DNA from: Sternotherus odoratus
Lineage: Eukaryota; Chordata; Testudines; Kinosternidae
Direction of reading: 5' to 3'
Length of the DNA: 64,000 nt
Assembly (NCBI GenBank): GCA_032164245.1
Contig: JAVMKO010000003.1
Location: 11,604,651 to 11,668,650, forward strand
Positions 23,655 through 34,737 of the stretch are shown here, piece after piece. Below the pieces are notes generated by a model. The model did not search any database and had not been told where the DNA came from. It saw nothing but the letters and a program-made list of their open reading frames with translations. Numbering within the stretch: position 1 is the first letter of the stretch; each line of letters opens with the position of its first letter. The translations under genes were made by a program, and so were the position numbers.

Positions 23655-23765
23655 TGAAAACTCTCTGGGACAGGGATCATCTTTGTATTCTGGGTTAGTA
23701 TAGTGCCTAGCACAATGCGAGTCCTGGTCCATTACTAGGCTCTATGGCAATACAAATAATTGATA
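23655..23765 (+). mobile_element. SINE/LINE tail remnant
   Basis: The phrases ctctgggacagggatcatc, gtgcctagcacaatg and caatacaaataat match the tail found in the CORE-SINE-like copies at 62.4 kb and 63.4 kb (gtctagcacaatt...atgcaaataaataataat). Only the tail is seen here. Confidence 0.55.
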
Positions 23766-23912
23766 ATGTATAATATGCAAAATAACAATATGGCTCTAAT
23801 GAGGATAAGGGCCTGAACCTCACTTGATTTACACCAGTTGTGGCTCTGAAGCATTACACTTTTAGGCCCAATTCTGCACAGTTTTACACCTGTGAGCTAC
23901 TTTACTCAATGC

Positions 23913-24192
23913 TTACGTCTACATTTGTGCTGAGAAGTGTGATTCCCAGCTGGTGGAGACATACCTGCACTAGCTCTGTTTGAGCTAGCACACTAAAAAT
24001 AGCAATGTAGCCTAGGTAGCACAGGGAGAGGCTTGGGCTAACCACCCAAGTATGTACCCAGGGTGTCTGGGTGGGTACATATGCAGGCAGCTAGGCTGAG
24101 CTACCTCTCATGCTACCCCGGCTACACTGCTAGACTTAGGATATGTCTATGCAAACCCGGAATCACACCTGCCAACTCAAATGTAAACATAA
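23913..24192. mobile_element. MITE with GTCTACA-type ends
   Basis: The left end (acgtctacatttgtgctgag) and the inverse of the right end (ggttatgtttacatttgag) align, and gtgtgattcc occurs near both ends in inverted order. No coding capacity is seen. Confidence 0.6.
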
Positions 24193-24271
24193 CCAATGAA
24201 TGAAGTTATGTATATGCATAAGTATTTGCAGAACCAGGTCTTTAAACCTATCTTATGTGATGCAAAGGATA

Positions 24272-25476
24272 GTCCTGAGGGCATTTTACACCAAAATTAA
24301 AAATTCTGCACCAGAAAATTAAAAATTGTGCAAATTTTATTTCTCAAATAAATGCGGAGGCTCCAGCATGGCAGTGGGGAGCAAAGGCCATTGACTGCAC
24401 TGGGATGGGAGATCACTATACTCTTCCCCGCCCCCAGGATACAGACTCAGTGGTAAGGCTGCACCCAGCCCTGATACAGTGAAAGGACTAGGCCTGCCCT
24501 AGAAACACCCCAGGGCACTGCCCCTCTGTGCCAAGCATACCAGGTGTGGGCAGGCAGGCTCAGTAAGGGAGGACCCAAGTGTAAAGGGGCTTAGTGTAGG
24601 GGGATACAGATTTGGGTTGAGAGAGTTCTCTGTGGGGCAACCTGGGTGTGGGAGGTTCAGTGGGGGCTCAGGATGCATGGGGGATCTGGAAGCACAAGGA
24701 CTTGTTGGAGGGTTCTGGGTGCAACAGAAGGTGTGGGTCTCAATGGGGGGGTAGTGGGGGGGATAGAACTCAGCAGGGGGATCTGAGTGTGAGGGGGCTC
24801 AGTGTTGAGGCTCTGGGTATGGGGGGAGTGGGGCTCAGTGGGGTGGGGATCTAGGTGCAGCTGATTGGGGCTTGGTGGGGTGGAGATCCAAGTGCAGGTG
24901 GCTTGTTGGGGTGGTCTAGGTGCAGGGGAAGTGGGGCTCCTCAGGAAGGTTCTGGGTGCGGGAGTGGGGTGAGGCTCGGTGGGAGGGTCTGGTTATGAGG
25001 GGGTCTGGATTCAGGGGGGTTGGGTGGATGGGGGAGCAGCTCCCTGTTCAGGGATCCCTTCCCCTGCAGCTAAGCAGCAATGGGTGCAGGAAGCGCATGG
25101 GGGGGGGGGAGTTTACAGAGCTTCCTACAGCTGGGGGAGAAATCTGGGGGTGGGTGTGACACAGCCCTGGATGCCGTGCAGGGGAAGAGGAAGTCCCGTC
25201 CTCCCCAGCCCAGCTGGGACTAGCAGCTGAGCCCAGTACAGGGTAGGAGCCACCAGCTAGGTCTTCCCGAGTCCCACCCTCTGCCTCTGCAGTGATTTAC
25301 CTCTCTGCCAGCTGCCCTGGGCACCCACAACATAGTGCAGGAAAGGACTGCATGACTGCTCTTGTGGCTTCCCTTTGCTTCCCCATCAAAAAGTCATTTT
25401 TCTTTGGGGAAATTAAGAAATCTGCAGGGGACATAAATACTGTGCATGCGCAATGGCGCATAATTCCCCCCAGGAG
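24272..25476. mobile_element. 1.2-kb inverted-repeat element with internal G-rich tandem repeat
   Basis: The left end (gtcctgagggcattttacac) and the inverse of the right end (ctcctggggggaattatgcg) are related inverted termini. Between about 24540 and 25030 the plus strand is a degenerate G-rich array of units like ggggctcagtgggg and tctgggtgca. Reading frames there are composition artefacts. It is a non-autonomous DNA element. Confidence 0.6.
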
Positions 25477-26575
25477 TAAAAGTGGGTTTAAACCAGCTGA
25501 AGCAGTCACCTTGGCATGGGGAACTCCACCAGCAGAAAGCTGACACAAGTGACTCTATCACCTCTGGTATCAGTCACACCCCCATCCCTGGCATGAGGGC
25601 AGAGACAATGTGTTTCAAGAGCATTCAGGGTGGAGGAGATCATCATTATGCCTGATCTTCCATTGGCATAACATCCATTACGGACTTTATGACAGTGGTG
25701 GAAGTTAAAGTAGGTTGCCTGTTGCTCTCACTTCCACCAGGGTCTGCTGGCCATGAATCAAGGAACCACAGCAGTGCTCGGTTGCTGCCACACTCGGACA
25801 CGGTGGAGAATCATCATGGCCTTATTGTTAGAACTGAGAAACCACTACAATCCCAACTGAACCCTCCCGTCCCCAGCAAACATATCAGGGAAGGTTCGAA
25901 TTTCATATCTGAAAGCAAAGACTCTAAAATGACTGAAGTGTTGCCATCTATAAAACAAAAGTGTTGCCATCCCTTATTTAATCAGCTCCCAAATTTAATT
26001 TTGACACTGACATTCTACTGTCAGATTCTGGCATTATTGTCTGTAATCGCCTGCAGCTGTGTTCTGCTACACAGCTCATGTTGAAAGGTAATAAGGACAT
26101 GCCGTTTAACATACCCTCATGTGGCAACAATGGAAATATTTTGCAATCTCCTTTTGTTTTGACCCATAACACCTGTTGAACAGAAAGTTTTCTTTCTCCC
26201 GGTCAGCACCAGATAATATTCTCTTATATTTGGAGACAATGGAATTGAATTATTCTGATTTAACTCAATTTAGCTCGCTTGGATTTCTGGAAACTGGCTT
26301 ACGACTGAGCATTCTCCCATATCCCCTGACAACCCAATAAAATCTTTGGTTTTGCTAGGTCATCTGTTTTATATTTCCAATATGAGAAGAAGCTATTGCA
26401 CAACACTGGGAAAATGCATTAAGTGCATTGTATGCTAGACAATAGAGTCAGATAGGTGTGTTTATAAAGACAGGGCAGAGGTAAGGTGTTTTTAATGTAG
26501 CCCTTTTGTGGAATGCATTCATTTCCCTTTCTGCTATCACTATATCAATGTGTCTTAAGGCTCTCTTCAGGCCAT

Positions 26576-27234
26576 GGTTACACTTACAGGATTATAGCAC
26601 TTTTGGTTATAGCTGTCCCGATATACAGCAATAGGTATAGCGCTATAGCATGTCCTGGTGTGGCCACATTTGCAGCACTTGCAGCAGCACAGGGAGTGGT
26701 GCATTATGGGCAGCTATCCCAGCATTCAGCTGGGTGCAACGTACTTTTCAAATGAGGGGGGTGAGGGGGAACATGTAGCGTGTATGCAGAGGGAGAGAGG
26801 GAGAGAGAGGATTTTCTACGGGCTGAGAGTCTTGTCAGTGGGTGTCCTTTGAAATTCAGAACCTGCTATAGTTTCTCGGTCACACAGATCCCTTTGTAAA
26901 CATTTGCAGTGCTTATCTGCCGAATTAAGAGAGAAACTCTGAAAAGGTACTTCCAAATTCCTCCTGCCGAGTTCAAAACAAAGCGAAGAGACGTCAATTG
27001 CCTTAAATGGCTCAGAGGCGTGCCAGAGATCACTTATGGCATAATGCCCGTTTACACTTGTGATAATACCCTGCAGGGAATACGCAATAGCCGTTATTCC
27101 TCAAGGAAGGGAGGATTACCAGAAGTGGTATAACTGTGGGTTTATAGCACAATACATGCCTTGCCAGTGTGGATGGGTAGGGAGTTATAGCGCTCCTGGA
27201 GGCTTTATAGCGCTAGAAAGTGCCAGTGTAACCA
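26576..27234. mobile_element. inverted-repeat element, GGTTACACT ends
   Basis: It starts ggttacacttacaggattat and ends tagaaagtgccagtgtaacc. Both ends carry tatagcgctat-type blocks inward of the termini. About 660 bp long, with no transposase. It lies in CLIC5 intron 4. Confidence 0.65.
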
Positions 27235-27642
27235 AGTTAGAAACAATGGCTGGAGTGATGCCTGATGGTGAGAGTAGAAAATAACATGTATGTCAATTCT
27301 CAAGGGCGCTTTAACCTCTTCGTACTTAGAAGGCATTTGCCTAGTAGAATAACCATAGGAATGGGCATCTGTGAATCTGTGTTCTAATTCAGGGGCTTTA
27401 TTTGGTCCGGGCAGGATCTCAGTATTTCTCACTAAAATCAATGGGGGAGCAGTACCTATCCTGGTGTGAGAATTGTGACCATAATTTATTGTGTGACTGC
27501 AGGCAAGTGAATTAGCCTCTCTAAGCCTTAGTTCCATTATAATTCAGTTGTGGATCATCAAGCCCGATCTGTTATTCCAGCAGCAGAGAACTGCCCCAAT
27601 CCCAAACTGACTGAGATAATGGTCAGTCCATTATAAAGACCT

Positions 27643-27966
27643 GGGTTAAAATTTTCAAAAGCTCCTAAGGGAATTAGGAGCCAAAGTTCTATTTTCAGAA
27701 ATAATGTAGGCACTTAGGACGAGTTTCTAAGGGATGGAAGTGCCTAAAGATGCAAATGGCACCTAGTGCGATTTTCAAAAGTGCCAATGCACCTAATTTT
27801 CTTGGTGCACATCTGTATTAGTAAGTATCTAAATACCTTTGAAAATCTGGCCCTTAGAAGCTTGACTCATTGAAAGTTAATGAGATTTAGGGTTTTAATG
27901 CCTAAATCCCTTTCGAAAATGGGACTTAGGCTCCAACGTCACTTAGTTGCTTTTGAAAATGTTACC
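27643..27966. mobile_element. MITE with AAATTTTCAAAAG ends
   Basis: The left end (aaaattttcaaaagctcc) and the right end (gcttttgaaaatgttac) are inverted. Internal ccta/tagg motifs such as gggacttaggctcc repeat in inverted order. A shorter relative lies at 32495-32632. Confidence 0.6.
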
Positions 27967-29299
27967 CCTGATCACCACCTCCCAGACCTCCAGATCCAAA
28001 TTCAGATGCCAGATCCAGAGTGTGGACAGCTCTGTGAATGGAATCCATTTCCATGGTTATAATGGCAAGCATGGAAACCAACTGAGATAAATCATCTGCA
28101 CAGACAATGAAAGCACTGAGCACAATCAGCATTGTGGATCACAGTGCCTACACAGTGAATGACCTATTCAAGCTAACTACAGGTTCCACGTTCACTTGCG
28201 TCAGAGATCGGATATAAAATACTTGGTGACACCACCTCCTTTATTTCCCAGTGCCTCATGCAGGACAACATACCCAGCCAGGAACTTTTTACTCCACTTG
28301 TGGTCCTGCAGTGTCATCTATGGCATTAGGCACTATACCGTTAAAAGCTAAGCTTTCCAAACCAAGAGGCTGGGTGGGGCATTGTGAAGCTCTTGTTATG
28401 CACAACCAGTTGGAACCAGAGTACCAGACACAGAAGAAAGCTGAGCTTTTGCCAGTGTGCTAAGTGTTAATTGATCACTGAACGCCACCTCATCCAGCCA
28501 ATCATACAAAAAGAGATCGGTAAAAAATTTCACACCATTCTTTGCCGTTTTCCTGTCCCATCCCCTTGCAGTTTTTCACAACTTTGTCTAACAGTGCTTA
28601 GAAGCCAGAGAAATAACACTTTATGACCTCAGAGAAACCACAGAATATTTAATACATGTATTACCATCTGCCAAATACACAGGGCGAGGTTCAGTTTAGC
28701 TGATGATACCAAAATTACAATGATATCCTGTTTGCAGGATAAGGTTACTCGGCGTTGAACAATGAGATTAACAAATCCTGACATGCACAGAATTATAAAG
28801 ATTGTAACAAAAATTTAACAGTAATTGGCAACATTCTGCTGTCCGATACACAGTCATAAATCTGGAGTAACTCTACAGTATCAACAAATGTACTCCGTAT
28901 TTACACCAGTTTAACCGAGAAGAGAAAAGATTGATAGAAAATAGTGATTTTGCACACTTTGCACCTCCAACTCATGGAGCCCTTCTGATGGGAAACTCTA
29001 GTAAGCTTCAGCTGCTATTTTTTTCATTCTAAATTGAAGCCTCCTTTTTATTTCTTAATGAACTGCTGAAAATCTGTTTTAATGTTATTTTGCTTGTTGC
29101 CTTCTCTCATCTGAGTTACACCAACATAAATCTGTAGCAGCTCCACTGATTTACTTCAGCTTTGCACCGGAAGCAGGAAGAGAAAAATCTGTTTCAGATA
29201 ATGATGATGGTTCCAGGTTATTGCTAGGATGTTTTATAACATTGATAAGGAAGCTCTCGAGGCTGGTCCTGAGAGAAACAATTAGGCTGACAAATAATT
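27967..29299. other. CLIC5 intron 4, nothing firm
   Basis: No exon signature. Near 28850-28930 and 29110-29165 are degenerate pieces with ggagtaactc and tttacaccagttta, part of a scattered palindromic repeat. Confidence 0.45.
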
Positions 29300-30794
29300 T
29301 AAGCACCAGTCTACAGGGCTCCAGAGGTGATCCCATCAAACTGGTTGAAACTACAGTAAATAACAAAATTGTCAGATACATAGATGAGCTTGATGTGTTG
29401 GGGAAGAGCGAACATGTCTTTTGTAAAGGGAAATCATGCCTCACCAATCTACTAGAATTCTTTGAGGGGGTCAACAGGCATGTGAACAAGGGGGATCCAG
29501 TGGACACAGTATACTTAGATTTTCAGAAAGCCTTTGACAAGGTCCCACACCTAAGGTTCTTAAGCAAAGTAAGCTGTCATGGGAGAAGAGGGAAGGCCCT
29601 CTAATGGACTGATAACTGGTTAGAAGAAAGGAAAAAAAGAATAGGAATAAATGATCAGTTTTCAGAATGCAGAGAGGTAAATAGTGGTGTCCCCCGGCAG
29701 TCTGCACTGGAACCACTCCTATTCAACATACTCATAAATGATCTGAGAAAAGGGGTAAACATTGAGGTGGAAAAATTTGCATATGATACCAAACTACTCA
29801 AGATAGTTAAGTCTCAGGCAGACTGCAAAGAGCTACAAAAGGATCCCTCATAACTGGATGACTGGGCAACAAAATGGCAGATGAACTTCAGTGTTGATAA
29901 ATGCAAAGTAATGCACCTTGGAAAACATAATCCCAACTCTACATATAAAATGATGGAGTCTAAATTAGCTGTTACCACTGAAGAAAGAGATCTTAGAGTC
30001 ATTGTGGATAGTTCTCTGAAAACATCCACTCAATGTACAGTGGCAATCAAAAAAGTGATCAGAATCATTCACATTTCTTAATGGGAATCATTAAGAAAGA
30101 GGTAGATAATAAGACAGAAAGTATCATATTGCCTCTATATAAATTCATGGTAGGCCCACGTCTTGAATATTGCATACAGAGGAAGTCGCCCAATCTCAAA
30201 AAAGATATATTGGAATTGGAAAAGGTTCAGAAAAGGGCAACAAAAATAATTAGGGGTATGGAACTGCTTCCATATGAGGAGAGATTAATAAGACTGGGAC
30301 TTTTCAAAAGAGACAACTAAGGGAGGATATGATGGAGGTCTATAAAATCATGACTGATATGGAGAACGTATATAAAGAAGTGTTATTTACTCTTTCTCAC
30401 AACACCCAAACTAGGGGTCACCAAATGAAATTAATAGGCAGCAGGTTTAAAACAAACAAAAGGAAGTATTTTTTCACACAACACACAGTCAACCCATGGA
30501 ACTACTTGCCAGAAGATGTTGAAGGCCAAGACTATAACAGGGGTTTTAAAAGAACTAGATAGATTCATGGAGGATAGGTCCATTAATGACTATTAGCCAA
30601 GATGGGCAGGGATGCTGTCCCTAGCTTCTGTTTGCCAGTAGCTGGGAATGGGTGACAGGAGATGGATCACTTGATGATTACCTGTTGTGTTAATTCCCTC
30701 TGGGGGGGCACCTGGCATTGGCCACGGTCGTAGACAGGATACTGGGCAAGACAGACCTTTGGTCTGACCCAGTATGGCCGTTCTCATGTTCTTA
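29300..30794 (+). mobile_element. CR1 LINE with decayed reverse transcriptase
   Basis: This is the 3' half of a CR1 element. Reverse transcriptase signatures include CKGKSCLTNLLEFFEGVN and VYLDFQKAFDKVPH, then a degenerate catalytic block reading FAYDTKLL where the family has FADDTKLL. Stops and frameshifts break the frame several times. The 3' end reads ggtctgacccagtatggc and ttctcatgttctta. It is 5'-truncated, inactive, and in the opposite orientation to CLIC5. Confidence 0.9.
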
Positions 30795-30867
30795 AGCGTG
30801 TGTGGATCTGACAGCAGGATCAGCTTTAATTCATATTTATTACAACGTGAGGTATCAAGCCCTAGAG

Positions 30868-30993
30868 GTAGAGTGACCAAATGTCCCGATTTTATAGGGA
30901 CAGTCCTGATTTTTGGGTCTTTTTCTAATATAGGTTCCTATTATCCCCCACCCCATCCTGATTTTTCACATTTGCTGTCTGGTCACCCTACCT
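30868..30993. mobile_element. short MITE with TGACCA/TGGTCA ends
   Basis: It starts agagtgaccaaatgtcccg and ends gctgtctggtcaccctac. The ends are inverted repeats of about 10 bp. It is 126 bp, AT-rich inside, with a relative at 3388. Confidence 0.75.
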
Positions 30994-31825
30994 AGGGGGT
31001 ACAATATACGTGGCTCTTTCTATGAGGTAATATAATTGAAACCACGGAAACAACAAAGCTTCTAAGTTGTCAAAACAAAACAAGGTGAATTTCTTTGTAT
31101 TTGTCATGTGAAACCACCCCAGAATGACCCCTGCAGAACTGCAGGTTTCTTAATTGTCAAGCCCCAACGAGTTTAACAAACTATGGTCTGTGTACAAATG
31201 AGTTGTGCTTACCGCAGCTACCCTGGGTAACTGATTGATGCTTTTTCTTTTTATTGCTCTTTTCCACCCCACACCCTCCATTAAGATTTATCTCACAACA
31301 CATGCAAATGAACTTGATGAAATATGCAATGAGGGAAAAGGGGGAACAGCACATAAATATTCGCAGTCTCACACAAACAACCTGAGATTTATTTTTCCTT
31401 TAAGAAAATAAACCACCTTCCTTGATCACTTCCAGATTCATGGTGTTTGATATTAGAGGAGATTCAATACTGTTTTCTGGCAGGAGAGGAAAAACAACTT
31501 AGAACCAGCAATTTAAGGTAAGAAAATAATCGAATTCTACTAATCAAATAGCCTGATTAAAGACTAGGGATCCATACTGTCAACTCCCTCTCTCCTACCC
31601 TCTCTACCAAACAGGCTCAAGCTCTGTATTATACCTTTAACTGGATAGATTAGCCTTTAAAGGATGGATGTTACCCTTTGCTGTATACACAGAGGATATT
31701 TTTGCCTTCCACTTCCTTTTCTTTCTTCCTATTGTTTCTAAATATCTTTAATTACAATGCATCTGATTTATGCCACCTGTGCTGATTCTAGGGTAGGCAT
31801 CTTGCCCTGATCTTCTTTGCTTCTT

Positions 31826-32108
31826 AGGATATGTCTACACTGCAATCACAGGGTGTTATTGAAACTTGTGTAGACATACCTGAGCTAGCTTTAATCTAGC
31901 TAGCGTGGTACTGAGGCAGTGAAACCATGACAGCATGGGCTTCTGAATAAACTGAATATACAGAATGCTGGGTAATTACTTGGACGGCTAGTGGGCGCTG
32001 GACCTCAGACTGCCATGGATTCATTGTTCAGGTACCCACGCCAGTGAGAATAAAGCTGGCTCCGATATGTTTACATGAGCTGCAATCATAGTACAGACAT
32101 ACCCTTAG
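31826..32108. mobile_element. MITE with GTCTACAC-type ends
   Basis: The left end (ggatatgtctacactgcaat) and the right end (catagtacagacataccctt) are inverted counterparts. It ends about 20 bp before the next MITE (copy C), a side-by-side arrangement like that at 18.8-19.4 kb. Confidence 0.65.
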
Positions 32109-32129
32109 TTTAAAATCTCTTTTTCTCTT

Positions 32130-32437
32130 CTACACTATCCTCTTTCTCTTCTACACTATCCACTATCGATCTAAGATACACAACTTCAGCTATGAGAATA
32201 GCATAGCTGAAGTCGATGTACTTAGATTGACTTACCACTGTGTCTTCACGATGCTGAGTCGACTGCTTCCGCTCCCCCATCAACTCTGCCTGCACCTCTT
32301 GCTGAGGTAGAGTACAGGAGTCAACAGGAGAGCGCTCGGGGATTGATTTATTGCATCTAGACTAGACACGATAAATTGACCCCTGATAGCTCAATCACTA
32401 CCCACCTATCCAGTGGGTAGTGTAGCCATACCCTTAG
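32130..32437. mobile_element. MITE-like element, copy C of the three-copy family
   Basis: It has the same hairpins and core as copies A and B: acttcagcta/tagctgaag, gctcccccatcaactc and ctacccacc...gtgggtag. Near its left end a block of about 21 bp (ctctttctcttctacactat) is directly duplicated. Confidence 0.75.
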
Positions 32438-32494
32438 TACCAGTCCCCACCTCCTGTCTCCACTGCCCAGTGAAACCATTAAGTAGATTTAAGG

Positions 32495-32632
32495 TACAAT
32501 TTTTGAAAAGCACAGATGTGATTTAGGAGCCTACGTCCCATTTTTCAAGTGCCCATTTAGGCACTTGCAAGGCTGCATCTCATTAGAAGTCAAGGGGCCT
32601 AAGTCACTTTGGCACTTTTGAAAATGTTATGC
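32495..32632. mobile_element. MITE with TTTTGAAAA ends, short copy
   Basis: It starts caatttttgaaaagcac and ends ggcacttttgaaaatgtta. It is related to 27643-27966. Confidence 0.55.
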
Positions 32633-32877
32633 TACATCCTTATGTTGCCGCTCGCACCACAATCACAGGCCATTGAGGATGATACAGCCGGAGGGACTCT
32701 CCAAAGCCTTGGGGCCACTTTGGCAAAATTGTGTCAGTTTCCAAGCACTGCATAGCAGCCCTGCTGGTGGATAGCATGGAAGGAAGGGACAGAAACTTCA
32801 CCTCCCCTGGCTGCCCATAATCCCCTTAGTCAGGAGAAGGATGGTCCAGAGGTGAGGAAGCTCACCTGAGTCTTGGA

Positions 32878-33060
32878 AGAACTGTGTTCAGTTCCTAGCT
32901 CTTCTACAAGCTTCTCTGCCTAACCTTGGGCAAGTCATTTAGTTTTTCTGTGCCTCCGTTGCCCATCCATAAAATGAAGATAATAGCACTGCCCTGCCTC
33001 CCAGGTGTGTTGTAAGACTAAATACATTACGGACTAGGAGATGCTCTGATAATGGGGACT
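32878..33060 (+). mobile_element. CORE-SINE/MIR-like copy
   Basis: The phrases cttgggcaagtcatttagtt, ttctgtgcctccgttgccca and ataaaatgaagataatagc are in MIR order, followed by a gttgtaagactaaat stretch. Confidence 0.75.
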
Positions 33061-34737
33061 ATATCAGTATCTAAGATAGAAGGCTGGCCCCTTTTTCAGC
33101 TGTGCTGAACCCCCGTGGATGACTCTGCAATCTCCTCTCCCTGGACTTTCACCTCTGGGGCTCTACAACTGGGACCTGTGTTGTCAGGAGCAGTGAGGAG
33201 CCAGACGTAAAAGGCATGGGTCACAGAAGGATCAAAAAGTTTGGCTGCTTCCTTGAAACTTATTTCAGTGTATCTGAATCTGGAAATCTGGGAATATTAG
33301 ACTCTTTTGTGAGATTTCCCACTTTCACCCAGGCTGAAAATATCACAAAAACAGGCTTTATCACAATATTTTGGGTTTGTTCCTAGATAAAATCAGGTAG
33401 CATGGATGCATTTGAAATTCTTTTAAAGGAAAGACGGGTGAAATTTTTTAAGTCTCCATAAAGCTTTACATTTGATTATGATTCAGTTTGGGGCTCAAGA
33501 TTCAAGTTTATTCCTATCTCACTTGTCCTTACTCTGGATAACAATGGAGAAGTAGAACACACTTAATCAAATGGTCCTTCAGGGCCCATATGAAGAGAGC
33601 ATCAGGAAGACATACAGAGAGGGTTGTTTTGAACAGAGGAAACAGGACTTGGAAAGCAGTTAAAGAATGAATTAAAAAGTTTTCACTTCCAATAGTTTGG
33701 CACTTGTTTTAAAGCCAGGAGATGGCAAAATGTAAAGCCGATGTTCTGTAGCCGCTCCAGGTAAAACAACTGCTAACTTGTATTTCACAAAACAGCTACA
33801 CTCTGAAGGGAAAAACAGATGCACCCCACTCCAGGACCACTTCCCAAAGGGCCAGACTCTAACCTCAGGGGCACTAGGTTAAGACTGGTGTCACTCCATT
33901 TATTTGCCCCAGTGTAGTGAAAAGAGAATGGGGCCCTGAATGTAATAAAGCTACAGAATTTATTCATAACGCAAGATTTTCACTCCAGCATCCCTATTTA
34001 GGTTGCTGTGTATTTACTCAGACTGTGCTGCCTTGTTTACTTATCAAACAAGAGTTGCTTCTGGAACCAACAAAGCAGCACTAAGTGCAGAAATGTACTG
34101 GCGAAAACAAGAGAAAATGTTTAAGTGCACTGCCTAACTTTCAGTCACAGTGCTGTGGGGACCCCTTGTGTTCTAGTATTTAAGCAAAGAACATTGCTCC
34201 TTGTATGTTTAGGTTTATCTTTCTACTGTGTACGCAATGGGCAAATTCTGCTTTCATTTACACCAGTGTAAATCCAGATGTACACCACTGATTTAAACCA
34301 AGTTACCCCCTTTCCCCATACAGTGGTGTAGCTGACAGCAGAAATTGACACAATAGGTAGAAATTGATGACTGTATGAATATATTCAGAACAATATTACA
34401 TCCACATAGATATAAAATGGCCTGATTCTCCTCTTGCACCAATTGCTACACTAATGTAACTCTATGGAGTTCAGATTTACTCCTGACTTGCAGGGGTGGG
34501 GTCAGTGGAAGATGAAAAGAAGAGAATCAGGCCTAGACATTGTATTGCTATTTAGGCTGTAAGCTTTCAAGGCAATTACTGTTTTTTTAGACTGTCTGTT
34601 AAGGCGACTGGCACTATGTAACTATATATAAGTAAGATATATCAATCTAGATGCCTTATCTATGCTAGGAGAACTTTAGACTGAGATTTCAAAGTTGCCT
34701 AAGGCATCGGGAACATGAGAGCATAGAGTCAAATCCC
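33061..34737. other. CLIC5 intron 4, nothing firm
   Basis: No exon signature. Two degenerate palindromic pieces (34255-34330 and 34425-34535) contain tttacaccagtgtaaatcc and gtaactctatggagtt-type motifs. Confidence 0.45.
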
